Shown: positions 8,764-16,676 of the stretch, piece after piece
How the letters are laid out: every line of letters starts with the position of its first letter
How positions within the stretch are numbered: the first letter of the stretch is position 1
Origin: JBEHYA01 sp048498415
GTDB lineage: Bacteria; Pseudomonadota; Alphaproteobacteria; UBA9219; RGZA01
NCBI GenBank assembly: GCA_048498415.1
Contig: JBEHYA010000013.1
Coordinates: 1-31,216 of the forward strand
Length of the DNA stretch: 31,216 bases
Direction: 5' to 3'
Notes under the pieces: generated by a model
The model's input: only the letters and a program-made list of their open reading frames with translations
Database searches by the model: none
What the model was told of the DNA's origin: nothing
Translations under genes and position numbers: made by a program

Positions 8764-9708
8764 GTGCCTGATTTTTTAAAGTCGGGGATGGTTTCGAGAA
8801 CGCGCGCACTCCCCACGGATGTAACTGGCATCGGCTATGCCCTTGCCAAGGTGCTCGGCTGGGACGATGCCGCCATTACGACCGACGCCATGGTCGATCA
8901 TCTCAATGCAGTGGAACTGCCGAAACCTGGCGAGGTTTTCATCTATAATAAATTCAAGCCCATCACGCGCGACCGCCTGAGCATGTATATCCACGGCATT
9001 CGCACGCCCAGCCAGGAATGGATGGACGCGCATCTGGGAAAAATCAAAACATTCCGTCCGGATTACTGGGCCGCCCACGGCCAGCGGGTGATGCAGCTTT
9101 ACCCGACGCTGCCTGCCTTTGCATGGGGCGGCACCAAGAAAATGCCGGCCGCCGGAACCTTTGGCGAAAAAATGGCCCGCGTGATTGATTGGCCGGACCC
9201 GGCGGTCCGCGTCGTTGATATCGCAAACCATTTTACCCACGAAACCGGTGAGACAACCGAAAATGATCTGACCTTGCGCCTGCATGGCCATCAGGCCGTG
9301 CAACTGGACTGGATTAACCAGCACTGGCACAGTTTTCGGTCGTGGCGGGCGCTGGCATGGGAAAGGCACGCGCTGGATTTCGGCGCGGCCTGTGATGAAC
9401 TTAAGCTAAGTAAAAACCGCTATTCGCGCGCGAAGCCATCCACCGAATTTGCCGATCGCGTTAAAATCGATTTACGCCAGCGCGCGGGGCTGGTGTTTGG
9501 CCGTGTTGGCCTTGTGCCCCTGAACAGCAATCTTTCAACCGATATACGCAGCGCGCTGATCGCGGGCTCGCCCACGCTGCCCTTTGATATGTTCGGCGAA
9601 GTCGCCTTTGAACTTGTGCGCCGCATTCCGGACATGCCGGCGCCCGAGCGCGAAAGCCTGCAGCGCCTGTTCCCCGCCATTGCTGCGGCAGCAACGCCCC
9701 ATGGCTAA
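8764..9708 (+). CDS. Unknown protein, first member of a tandem paralogue pair
   Basis: 314 residues from GTG 8764; an ATG at 8788 would give 306 residues and neither start has a good ribosome binding site. It is homologous over its length to the next gene. Two internal units look alike. Each begins with an IGxxLAxxxGW or FGExMARVIDW helix pair, continues to a putative recognition-helix stretch (RLSMYIHGIRTPSQEWM in the first, TLRLHGHQAVQLDWI in the second), and ends with aromatic residues (PDYW, FRSW). The shape recalls lambda-repressor-like helix-turn-helix folds, but the similarity is weak and is my inference. The C-terminal part ends in VAFELVRRIP...LQRLFPAIAA, a motif shared with the paralogue. 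No signal peptide or membrane segment. Its stop overlaps the next start by 8 nt, so the two proteins are probably made together. Confidence 0.8.
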   Translation: MPDFLKSGMVSRTRALPTDVTGIGYALAKVLGWDDAAITTDAMVDHLNAVELPKPGEVFIYNKFKPITRDRLSMYIHGIRTPSQEWMDAHLGKIKTFRPDYWAAHGQRVMQLYPTLPAFAWGGTKKMPAAGTFGEKMARVIDWPDPAVRVVDIANHFTHETGETTENDLTLRLHGHQAVQLDWINQHWHSFRSWRALAWERHALDFGAACDELKLSKNRYSRAKPSTEFADRVKIDLRQRAGLVFGRVGLVPLNSNLSTDIRSALIAGSPTLPFDMFGEVAFELVRRIPDMPAPERESLQRLFPAIAAAATPHG

Positions 9709-10615
9709 AGCGCACCGCATACCCCGTGGACGGCGCAAAACCAAACGCCGTCTTCCCGACGACACGCATAGCATCGGCTACATGCTGGGCATGGCTATCG
9801 GCTGGGATTTTCTTCCCATCAGCGTACGCATCATGGGCGAGAGGCTCAATGTCAGCCCCAAAATGCTGGATAATTATGTGAAGGGCGCCCGGTATATCTA
9901 TAAAGGCAAACGCGTGGCCACGCATGAAGTGCTCCATCGCCCTTCCGCCGACTGGATCACCGAACGTATTCCCCTCTTCGCGGAACTCTGCCCCGAACGC
10001 TGGAAAAAATACGGGCCCACATTGCTCGCCATGCGGGAGACGCTGTCCCCGCATCCTACGCGCCGGAAACCTCCCGGCACCATGCGGTTTTCCATCGCCC
10101 TCGGCGCCATGCTGGACTGGAATAATCCTGCGACCAAGCCGGGCGAAATTGCTGCGGCGCTGCACACATCCCTGCCGGTTCTCTCCGCGCTTATTCACAG
10201 CGATGAATATAACCGCCAGCGCCAGCCGACACAGGATTGGGTATGGGAAAGCTGGCCGATCCTGCGCCGGTTGAGTGGCGAAAATTGGTATGCCACTGTC
10301 ATGGCGCTGGCCGAAATAAGCAACGACCTGCGGCCGCGCGGGTCACGCAAATATGATTTCGTCGCGCGCACGGAGCTCGACTTCCGCAAAGCGGCGGCCA
10401 GCATCTTCCGGTCAAACGCCCCTAACCACTGGCGCAAGGCGCATTTGCGGCATCACAACAATCATCTGCTGCACGGGAATAAAGAAATACCCCTTACACT
10501 ATTTGCCGATGCCGCAGGTGAACTCCTGCGCCGCAAGGATGCGCCGCTCAGCCCGCGCGATGCCGCGCGCCTTGCGCATATGTTTCCCGCGGCGGCGCCC
10601 AAAGCGGCGCCATAA
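9701..10615 (+). CDS. Unknown protein, second member of the tandem paralogue pair
   Basis: 304 residues from the ATG at 9701, which overlaps the end of the upstream paralogue by 8 nt; the frame stays open to 9584 but that part is a shadow of the first gene. It opens with a very basic stretch (HRIPRGRRKTKRR), followed by HSIGYMLGMAIGWD, equivalent to TGIGYALAKVLGWD in the first protein. Shared landmarks are a RxPSxxWI segment, a second IALGAMLDWNNPA unit aligned to GEKMARVIDWPDPA, and the ending AGELLRRK...RLAHMFPA. Insertions differ: here extra residues lie between YVKGAR and PSADWI, whereas the first protein has them between HLN and RLSMYI. The basic N-terminus would suit nucleic-acid contact. 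Function unknown. Confidence 0.82.
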   Translation: MAKAHRIPRGRRKTKRRLPDDTHSIGYMLGMAIGWDFLPISVRIMGERLNVSPKMLDNYVKGARYIYKGKRVATHEVLHRPSADWITERIPLFAELCPERWKKYGPTLLAMRETLSPHPTRRKPPGTMRFSIALGAMLDWNNPATKPGEIAAALHTSLPVLSALIHSDEYNRQRQPTQDWVWESWPILRRLSGENWYATVMALAEISNDLRPRGSRKYDFVARTELDFRKAAASIFRSNAPNHWRKAHLRHHNNHLLHGNKEIPLTLFADAAGELLRRKDAPLSPRDAARLAHMFPAAAPKAAP

Positions 10616-10855
10616 ACAGCACTTTAATTCAATTTTAACGCGGGCCTTGCGCTATTCCGCTTGCGCAATATGGAAATAAAACAGCGGCTTGGGCATGTTC
10701 GCGGCGGGCATTAAAACCTTCTTATCCATGGCGTGGTAAATTTTAATCCTAAACAAAATGTTACTTCCTCGCTTTGTCACTTCACGCGCACAATTTCTTT
10801 TTATCACCACATTCCATTTACCGCATTTTGAGTTACGTCATTCAGGGGAACGTTG
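10616..10855. other. Intergenic region before phaZ
   Basis: About 240 nt, visibly richer in A and T than the flanking genes. It holds no open frame with gene-like features. It must contain the phaZ promoter unless phaZ is transcribed from the paralogue pair, but I could not pick a convincing -35/-10 pair. No strong terminator hairpin was seen after 10615. Confidence 0.5.
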
Positions 10856-12076
10856 ATGCTGTACCAGATTCATGATTTCAGCCGCGCGATGATGGCGCCC
10901 TTCCGCATGGCGGCGGGCGTTACGCAGGCGACGTTCCAGAACCCTTATATGCCGCTTTCCTTCACGCGCCTTGGCCGTTCGATCGCCGCCGGCGCGGAGC
11001 TGGTGGAGCGCGTGACGCGCCGCTACGCCAAGCCGGTCTGGCACCTTGATCATACCACCGTGAACGGCAAAAAAGTGCCGGTCACGATTGAACATACCGT
11101 CAAAAAACCCTTCTGCACGCTGCAGCATTTCAAGCGCGAAGGCTGCGAAAAAGATCCCATCGTTCTCATCGTCGCGCCCATGTCGGGCCACCATGCCACG
11201 CTGCTGCGCGGCACGGTGGAAGCCATGATCCCGGAGCATAACGTCTATGTCACCGACTGGCAGGATGCGCGCCAGGTGCCGCTGTCCAAAGGCCGCTTCG
11301 ATCTCGAAGACAATATTTCCTATATCATGGATTTCATCCGCCACCTCGGCCCCAAATGCCACGTGATCGCCGTCTGCCAGCCGGCCGTGCCGGTCATGTG
11401 CGCGGTTGCCCTTCTCGCGCAGCTGAAAGATTCCGCGCAGCCGGCTTCGATGACGCTCATGGGCGGGCCCATTGATACGCGCAAGGCGCCCACGCAGGTC
11501 ACAAAATTGGCCGAAGACCGCCCCATCGAATGGTTCGAGCGCATGGTCATCACGGACGTGCCGATGTATTACCCCGGCGGCGGCCGCAAGGTGTATCCCG
11601 GTTTCGTGCAGCTTTCCGGCTTCATGTCGATGCACCTTGATCGCCATGTCGGCGAGCATTTGCGCCTGTTCGAGCATCTGGTGAAAGGCGATGGCGACAG
11701 CGCCGACGCGCATCGCCGCTTCTATGACGAGTATCTGTCGGTCATGGATATCACGGCCGAATTCTATCTCCAGACCGTGGAACGCGTGTTCCAGCAGCAT
11801 GCGCTGCCCTGCGGCACGTTCCGCTGGCGCGATCTCACCGTGAACCCGGCCGCCATCACCAAAACCGCGCTGCTCACGGTGGAAGGCGAACTCGATGATA
11901 TTTCGGCCCCCGGCCAGACTTTAGCGGCGCATGATTTATGTTCGGGCCTGCCCGCCACCCGGAAACAGAATTACTTCGCCAAGAAAGTCGGCCATTACGG
12001 CATCTTCAACGGCAGCCGCTGGCGCGGCGAAATCCAGCCAATCGTGCGCGACTTTATCCGCAAGCAGAACGGCTGA
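10856..12076 (+). CDS. phaZ: Intracellular polyhydroxyalkanoate (PHB) depolymerase
   Basis: 406 residues from the ATG at 10856, with AGGGGA 6 nt upstream. It hydrolyses intracellular poly(3-hydroxybutyrate) granules to mobilise stored carbon. The fold is alpha/beta hydrolase, with a cysteine replacing serine in the nucleophile elbow: VCQPAVP, Cys near residue 174. This is the hallmark of the Ralstonia PhaZ1 type. The acid is expected in VEGELDDISAPGQT and the histidine in VGHYGIFNGSRWR near the C-terminus. No signal peptide, as expected for a granule-associated cytosolic enzyme. No PHB synthase or phasin gene of recognised type lies in the window. The product could act on other PHAs, but the family call is firm. 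Confidence 0.95.
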   Translation: MLYQIHDFSRAMMAPFRMAAGVTQATFQNPYMPLSFTRLGRSIAAGAELVERVTRRYAKPVWHLDHTTVNGKKVPVTIEHTVKKPFCTLQHFKREGCEKDPIVLIVAPMSGHHATLLRGTVEAMIPEHNVYVTDWQDARQVPLSKGRFDLEDNISYIMDFIRHLGPKCHVIAVCQPAVPVMCAVALLAQLKDSAQPASMTLMGGPIDTRKAPTQVTKLAEDRPIEWFERMVITDVPMYYPGGGRKVYPGFVQLSGFMSMHLDRHVGEHLRLFEHLVKGDGDSADAHRRFYDEYLSVMDITAEFYLQTVERVFQQHALPCGTFRWRDLTVNPAAITKTALLTVEGELDDISAPGQTLAAHDLCSGLPATRKQNYFAKKVGHYGIFNGSRWRGEIQPIVRDFIRKQNG

Positions 12077-12080
12077 TTAA

Positions 12081-12210
12081 GGGTATGCACCTGCGCAGGC
12101 AGGTGCCCATCCACATTCCAAAAAACCCAAACGAACATACCATCGAAAGCGGGTATCCCGTTTGTTTGCGTTTAGCGAAACTGGATCCCGGCTTTCGCCG
12201 GGATGTACAT
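12081..12210. repeat. Single family B half-unit followed by family A paired hairpin, copy 2
   Basis: At 12084-12110 lies one unit with the B-type flanks GTATG and CCCAT, around a perfect stem GCACCTGC/GCAGGTGC with loop GCAG. At 12135-12210 is a full family A element. Its left unit is ACATACC...GAAA...GGTATCC with the tail CGTTTGTTTG. Its right unit is AAACTGG followed by the hairpin ATCCCGGC-TTTC-GCCGGGAT. It fills the gap between the convergent genes phaZ and the Pro/Ala-rich protein and may serve as a bidirectional mRNA end. Confidence 0.7.
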
Positions 12211-12228
12211 TTCTTTTATAATTATATT

Positions 12229-13671
12229 TTAGGGCGACGCCGAAGATGCCGGCGCGCCAGATAACGGCGCGGTCGTAGCCGAAGGATCGACCGGCTTTTC
12301 CGCCGGCGCATCCGTTTTTGCGGCGCTTTCCGGCGGTTTATCAAACGCATTGCTGCGCGGCTTTTCTTCCGGCTTGGCTTCCGCCTGCGGCGGTTCCACC
12401 TTCACGGCCGCGCCGGAAGTTGACGTGCCGGCTTCCGCCGGCTTTTCTTCAGCCGGTTTTGCATCAGCGGGTTTTTCTTCCGCAGGCTTTTCTTCGGCGG
12501 GCTTTGCATCCGCGGGCTTGGCCGGGGCGGCGGCGGTTGTCGGGCTATCCACCGCAGGGGCCACGGCCGCCGGTGCCGGCGGCGCCGTCTCGGCGGGCGG
12601 CGTGGCCGCCGGGGTGGGCTGCGCGTTGGTGGAAGAAGATGGCGTGAACGCCGGCGTGGGTTGCGACGTCGGCGCGGGCGTGACCGGCGGCAGGGAATCC
12701 GGCACCGCGGCGGGCGCCTTGCCCGGCACAACCTGGGGGCGGGCATCGGGCGCGGGCGCGCTGTCCGTGCCGGCGCTGCTTAGGGGCGGCTCCGGCGTGG
12801 TGGGGGCGCTAGCGCTCGCAGGGGCAGTGACAGCGGTGTTTTTTTTAGCGCTGCGGGATTTACGCGCGGCCTTTTTGCTTTTCACCGGCGCCGTCATCTT
12901 CGGCGCGGGCGGCTGCAGGTCGCACATCAAAAGCAGCAGGCCCACATCGCCCGCCGACCACATGCCCAGCACATGGCTGGTGTTCAGTTTGGAGACGCGA
13001 TCCGCCACGAATACCGAGACGTCGCCGCTGACATTGCGCGGGCGCTTTGGCATCAGCGAAAAGCCGCGGCCGTTCAGCTTGGCATTGGTATCGGCAAAAA
13101 TCGTATCCACGCGCACCTGTTCAGACTGGCTCAGCGGCCAGCCTAAATATTCATGCGTGCCGCAGCTTTTGCCCAGTTCCAGCGCCACCGTATCGAGCGA
13201 GCTCTGGAACGCGTCAGATGGCGGCATATTGATGGGCTGGTCGTAGAACGTCACACCCGTGAGCACCGATTCCGACACCCGGGTGAAGGACGCCGGCACC
13301 ACGCCCGCCTGCGCCTGGTCGAATTCCGCCTGCTGCTGGTTGGGGGTTTTCTTGCCTTCCCAGAAAGCGCGCTGCGCGCGGGTCTTGATGGCATCAATGA
13401 ATTCGGTGGGCTGGCTTACCGCGGGGTCAACCGGCTGGTCGTTGGGGTCGACCTTCACGCGCACGCGGCGCTGCGGTTTGGCGGCGGCCTTTTTCTTTTT
13501 GTGCTTCTTGGCTTTCTTGTGGGTGGTCGAAAAATCCTGGCTGGCATTTGCAGCCGGCGCGGCCTGTTCGGTTGCGGGCGGCGTATCGGCGGCGGGCGCT
13601 TCGGCGGTCTGCGCAAAAGCGGGCGCGGCCAGCAAACATAAAGCGATCAGGAGGAAATATAAACTGCGCAT
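12229..13671 (-). CDS. Exported protein with long Pro/Ala/Lys-rich C-terminus
   Basis: 480 residues from the ATG at 13671, chosen because it starts a signal peptide (MRSLYFLLIALCLLAAPAFA). After cleavage comes a Thr/Ala-rich then Lys/His-rich segment (HKKAKKHKKKKAAAKPQRR). A folded-looking domain of about 200 residues follows (VSQPTEFIDAIKTRAQRAFW ... GMWSAGDVGLLLLMCDL), with cysteines in GKSCGTHEYLGWP and LLMCDLQPP. The remaining ~200 residues are low complexity, with PAEEKPAD/PAEEKPAEAG units repeated near-exactly. This architecture is common in proteins that span or touch the periplasm or cell wall. I do not recognise the central domain. The opposite strand also holds long open frames here, an effect of the biased composition. 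Confidence 0.8.
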   Translation of the reverse strand: MRSLYFLLIALCLLAAPAFAQTAEAPAADTPPATEQAAPAANASQDFSTTHKKAKKHKKKKAAAKPQRRVRVKVDPNDQPVDPAVSQPTEFIDAIKTRAQRAFWEGKKTPNQQQAEFDQAQAGVVPASFTRVSESVLTGVTFYDQPINMPPSDAFQSSLDTVALELGKSCGTHEYLGWPLSQSEQVRVDTIFADTNAKLNGRGFSLMPKRPRNVSGDVSVFVADRVSKLNTSHVLGMWSAGDVGLLLLMCDLQPPAPKMTAPVKSKKAARKSRSAKKNTAVTAPASASAPTTPEPPLSSAGTDSAPAPDARPQVVPGKAPAAVPDSLPPVTPAPTSQPTPAFTPSSSTNAQPTPAATPPAETAPPAPAAVAPAVDSPTTAAAPAKPADAKPAEEKPAEEKPADAKPAEEKPAEAGTSTSGAAVKVEPPQAEAKPEEKPRSNAFDKPPESAAKTDAPAEKPVDPSATTAPLSGAPASSASP

Positions 13672-13901
13672 CAGGAACAACCGGCTGGGAAGAAATCGCA
13701 CGTTTTTCAAGTTTAGGGTGGCTTCGCACCCCTTACAAGGCATTGGTGATGCACGCGAATCAACCGGCCGCGGTCTTCGGGGCGGCACCCTTTTGCCTTA
13801 AAAGCCGCATTTTCCCGAATCGTATCCTTACAGGGCCTTATCCACAATTTTCAGGTGGGCTTCCAACTTAAGCGCTCGCCCCGGCGCGGGTTCCTTTGCT
13901 A

Positions 13902-14234
13902 ATGCTTCGCCCCATGATCGTTCGTTCCACATCCCCCGTTGCCAGCCCGTCCCGGAGCCTGCGCGTCCGCGCCGCCAGCCGTGATGTCGCGCCCGTGCCG
14001 GCCGATGCGAACGCCATCCAGCCGGTCGCCGCCATTCAATACAACGGTGTTTCCACCCAGCGTTCTTTTGCGGGCGAACTTCTGCGTCTCGGCATCGAAC
14101 AGGGCGTGGAAGGTCTGGTGCAAAAAGCCGGCGGCCGCGATAGCTACGAGCCGCCGCGCCTGACGCCCTATGATTTATACGAACAGGCGCAAGTGGGGTT
14201 TAAAGACCCGCACATCCTGCGCTGGCGCATCTAA
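13902..14234 (+). CDS. Small unknown protein
   Basis: About 110 residues from the ATG at 13902; 13914 is an equally possible start, and no ribosome binding site distinguishes them. The N-terminal ~40 residues are Ser/Pro/Ala/Arg-rich and probably disordered. The second half (QRSFAGELLRLGIEQGVEGLVQKAGG, then RLTPYDLYEQAQVGFKDPHILRWRI) looks like a short conserved helical domain ending in an aromatic/basic tail. No membrane segment. Codon use is in keeping with neighbours. It converges on the HNH gene with a 14-nt gap. Confidence 0.6.
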   Translation: MLRPMIVRSTSPVASPSRSLRVRAASRDVAPVPADANAIQPVAAIQYNGVSTQRSFAGELLRLGIEQGVEGLVQKAGGRDSYEPPRLTPYDLYEQAQVGFKDPHILRWRI

Positions 14235-14248
14235 CAAAATCTGAAAAT

Positions 14249-14878
14249 TTATTGGCTCTCCAGCACGCTATCCCAATAGAGATAGTCGCGCCAGCTTTCG
14301 TGCAGGTAACCGGGCGGGAAGAACCGCCCCTGTTCCTGCAATTCAAATGCGCTTGGCTGATAGGGCGGCTGCTTGGGCCACATGCCGCATTCATGCGGCA
14401 GCTTGCTGCCCTTGCGTAAATTGCACGCGCTGCACGCCGTCACCACATTATCCCACGTTGTCCGGCCGCCACGGGAACGCGGGCGCATATGATCGAAGGT
14501 CAGTTCCGGCGTGGTCTTTTGTTGCACGCAATATTGGCAGGTAAAATGATCGCGCAGGAAAACATTGAACCGGGTAAACGCCGGGTTGCGGTCGGCCTGC
14601 ACGTAATCCTTGAGTGCGATCACGCTTGGCAGCTGCATCTTGCAATTGGGGGAATGCACCACGCGGTCGTAGACGGCGACGATATTCACGCGGTCTAAAA
14701 AAACTGCCTTCACGGCATCCTGCCACGACCACAACGAAAGGGGGTAATAACTGAGCGGGCGGAAATCCGCGTTCAGTACCAGTGCGGGGCAGGATTCGAG
14801 TGTCACAGCCTGCCCCCGCTTTTGTGCCTTCTGCAAGGCATGAGGGGCCGTGAGTTTCTCACTTCCCCAGTCTCGCAC
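14249..14878 (-). CDS. HNH endonuclease family protein
   Basis: 209 residues from GTG 14878. A GTG further in, near the VTLESCPALVLNAD stretch, would give a start more like those usual for this family. The N-terminal region PALVLNADFRPLSYYPLSLW, followed by SWQDAVKAVFLDRV, is typical of a small HNH family common in Alphaproteobacteria. The HNH fold is complete: CQYC (residues 114-117), TFDHMRPRSRGG with the catalytic His near 130, WDNVVTACSACNLRKG with the Asn near 144 and the second CxxC at 149-152. The two CxxC pairs should bind structural zinc. It is expected to nick or cleave DNA. No methyltransferase or phage gene lies beside it, so a restriction or phage-packaging role is unsupported. 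Confidence 0.9.
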   Translation of the reverse strand: MRDWGSEKLTAPHALQKAQKRGQAVTLESCPALVLNADFRPLSYYPLSLWSWQDAVKAVFLDRVNIVAVYDRVVHSPNCKMQLPSVIALKDYVQADRNPAFTRFNVFLRDHFTCQYCVQQKTTPELTFDHMRPRSRGGRTTWDNVVTACSACNLRKGSKLPHECGMWPKQPPYQPSAFELQEQGRFFPPGYLHESWRDYLYWDSVLESQ

Positions 14879-14980
14879 AGAATGATGAACAGTGTTTTAA
14901 CCATCATTGAACGCCCATAAACCCTAGGCATTTCAATCTGATTTGGCAAGCATGCTGCACCGCGTCGCAAACGCATTCTG

Positions 14981-15060
14981 CACGCCCCGGCGAAAGCCGG
15001 GGCCCATCGATCAGCATTCAGATTGCGGCACCATGGGCCCCGTTTTTCAACGGGGCATAC
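14981..15060. repeat. Family B paired-hairpin repeat, copy 2
   Basis: The left unit is the hairpin CCCCGGC-GAAA-GCCGGGG with tail CCCAT. The right unit is ATGGG followed by a hairpin CCCCG...CGGGG and CATAC. It aligns over its length with 7736-7817, the centre being less conserved than the hairpins. It lies 5 nt beyond the stop codon of the carboxylesterase gene (minus strand). Confidence 0.75.
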
Positions 15061-15065
15061 TTTTA

Positions 15066-15698
15066 TTATTTTAACACGCGCCGTAAAAACGCCGCGCCCG
15101 CCGCCAAACCTTCATCGTTGATGCCATGGCCAAGCCCGCGGCACGGGTGGTATTCGCAATGCACGTTTAACTGGCCCAGTGCGGCCATCGCCATCTCGCT
15201 CGCCATGGCCGGCACCACGTCGTCGCTGGTGCCGTGGACTAAACATACCGGCGGGCGCGAGGTGATTTCGTCCGGCGCATCCGCACCCAGCAGCATGCCG
15301 GAATAGCCCAGAATGCCCGCCAGCTGTTCCTTCATCCGCAAACCCACATACAGCGACATCATCGTACCCTGCGAAAAACCCAGCAGCACGGTTTTGGATA
15401 ACGGCACGCTGTATTCTTTGGCCACGCATTCGATGTAATGCAGCAACGGGCCCGCCGCCGCTTTGGCCTCCCGCACCAGCGTTTCATGCGCGCGGTCGCG
15501 CAGGGAAAACCACTGATAGCCAAAGGGCGCCATATCATAAGGCTGCGGCGCATCGGGCGAGATGAAGGCGGTTGTGGGGAAAACGCTTTGCCAGATTTCG
15601 GCGAGCCCCAGCAAATCTTCCCCATTGGCCCCTACCCCATGCAGCATCACCACCAGACTGGCGGGCGGGTTTTTGGGAATAATCCGGTAATCCTTCAT
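15066..15698 (-). CDS. Phospholipase/carboxylesterase family alpha/beta hydrolase
   Basis: 210 residues from the ATG at 15698, chosen over the ATG two codons earlier because AGGA then stands 5 nt upstream. Cytosolic serine esterase of the YpfH/carboxylesterase type. The nucleophile Ser109 is in GFSQG. The acid is in HGTSDDVVP (Asp159 or 160), and the base His191 is in RGLGHGI. An oxyanion-hole type stretch, MLHGVGANGED, is near the N-terminus. Length and motif order match the family closely. Natural substrates are usually short acyl esters; none can be assigned here. It stands alone between two palindromic repeats, on the same strand as its neighbours. Confidence 0.9.
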   Translation of the reverse strand: MKDYRIIPKNPPASLVVMLHGVGANGEDLLGLAEIWQSVFPTTAFISPDAPQPYDMAPFGYQWFSLRDRAHETLVREAKAAAGPLLHYIECVAKEYSVPLSKTVLLGFSQGTMMSLYVGLRMKEQLAGILGYSGMLLGADAPDEITSRPPVCLVHGTSDDVVPAMASEMAMAALGQLNVHCEYHPCRGLGHGINDEGLAAGAAFLRRVLK

Positions 15699-15724
15699 GG
15701 TCATCCTGTATACAAAACACGTCC

Positions 15725-15920
15725 AAATCCCCCCCCCTCGCGGGAGGGGCTTTGCTCAAAAAGTCCTCGCCATAGTCTATCTACGTCATCCCCGCGAAGG
15801 CGGGGATCCACGATAGGCCGTTAAACAAAGTTTTCGTCTGGTGGCCTGCCGTGGATGCCCGCCTTCGCGGGCATGACGGAATAGTTTTTTGTTCAAGCTT
15901 CCGCGAGGGGAGGGGAAATT
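15725..15920. repeat. Family C inverted pair with a family D paired hairpin in its loop
   Basis: The outer arms (15725-15762 and 15884-15920) are G/C-run hairpin units of family C with tails containing CAAAAA and its complement. Between them, at 15784-15878, is a 29-nt inverted pair: CGTCATCCCCGC-GAAG-GCGGGG-ATCCACG against its partner. Within the inner pair the two arms differ by C to G and G to C at positions that face each other in the small hairpin, so base pairing is kept. It fills the gap between the SIMPL-like gene and the carboxylesterase. Confidence 0.7.
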
Positions 15921-15932
15921 TTCTCTTAATTA

Positions 15933-16652
15933 CTATTTCGCCTGACCGGGCTGCAAACTGGCGGGCGCCAGGGCCGCAAAGGTCACGGTCGCCGTGAGGT
16001 TCAGTTTCTGCGCGGTTTCCAGCGGCGCGGCAGTGCCGGCTTCACTGGCATCCATCGCCTGCGGGGCCATCGCCATCTTGGCCATCATGCGGTTGGGGCG
16101 AAAACCCGCCACGCTCACGCCGCCAAAGCTGATCTCGGCAATACGATAGCCGCGATCCGGAAACGCCGCCTGCACGTTCTTGAGTTCCGCATTGGCCTGT
16201 TCCATCAGGCTTTTGCGTAAATTCGCGCGCGCCGCTTCAGTCTCGGCCAGTGTGGGCGTGAATTCAATGTTGCCGACCGTCAGCTGCATGCCCGCCTTGC
16301 TGGATTTTTTCAGCTTTTCGTTAAGACCGCCTAATGCGGCTTCCGGCAACCGCGCTTCAAACTCGGCGTACCAGTCTTCATAGCCGGTCTCCGACTGGCT
16401 GCGGTTGAAGTTGATGATGCGCCAGTCGGCATCCGCCACCTGCTTGACGGCTTTGAGCATATCATTGCGCGTCGAACTGGCGTTCTCGGCCGAGACCGCC
16501 GCATGCACCTGAATATTCACTTTCGCAGTCTGCGTGGTGACCCACGCTTCGCTTGCAAGCTGCAGCGAAATGGTATCATCCGGCTTCGGATTTTCGGCGG
16601 CAACGGCAAAGCCGGGCAAAGCCAGCAACAACAATAGAGCCAGATAACGCAT
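15933..16652 (-). CDS. Exported SIMPL-like (DUF541) protein
   Basis: 239 residues from the ATG at 16652, with GGGAG 7-8 nt upstream. A signal peptide (MRYLALLLLLALPGFAVAA) is followed by a mature domain of ~220 residues. The C-terminal part (NAELKNVQAAFPDRGYRIAEISFGG, then KLNLTATVTFAAL) resembles SIMPL domains, where a Lys-rich helix and an AEISFGG-like strand recur. The N-terminal strand SLQLASEAWVTTQTAKVNIQVHAAV fits the same fold. SIMPL proteins are periplasmic or envelope-attached with poorly known roles, some linked to oxidative stress. The gene is 24 nt downstream of the FzlA-like gene on the same strand, so co-transcription is likely. The family assignment is moderate. Confidence 0.7.
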   Translation of the reverse strand: MRYLALLLLLALPGFAVAAENPKPDDTISLQLASEAWVTTQTAKVNIQVHAAVSAENASSTRNDMLKAVKQVADADWRIINFNRSQSETGYEDWYAEFEARLPEAALGGLNEKLKKSSKAGMQLTVGNIEFTPTLAETEAARANLRKSLMEQANAELKNVQAAFPDRGYRIAEISFGGVSVAGFRPNRMMAKMAMAPQAMDASEAGTAAPLETAQKLNLTATVTFAALAPASLQPGQAK

Positions 16653-16676
16653 GGGCAATCTCCCTTGAAAAGGACG

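Noticed and set aside
10838..11800. 320-residue minus-strand open frame
   Set aside because: It lies entirely opposite phaZ, whose catalytic motifs are unmistakable; the His/Arg-rich translation is not protein-like.
12350..13246. 298-residue plus-strand open frame, Gly/Ala-rich
   Set aside because: It is the mirror of the Pro/Ala-rich exported protein on the minus strand; biased composition keeps the opposite frame open, and it has no ribosome binding site or family features.
13839..13847. Perfect DnaA box TTATCCACA
   Set aside because: A single 9-mer is expected by chance about once in four windows of this size; no further boxes, AT-rich unwinding region or dnaA/dnaN/parA gene nearby, so no origin is claimed.
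14249..14878. Restriction system or phage terminase context for the HNH gene
   Set aside because: No methyltransferase, portal or terminase genes nearby; it belongs to a widespread stand-alone alphaproteobacterial family.
15725..15920. CRISPR-like array
   Set aside because: Repeats are inverted pairs of different families, not direct repeats with uniform spacers, and no cas gene is present.
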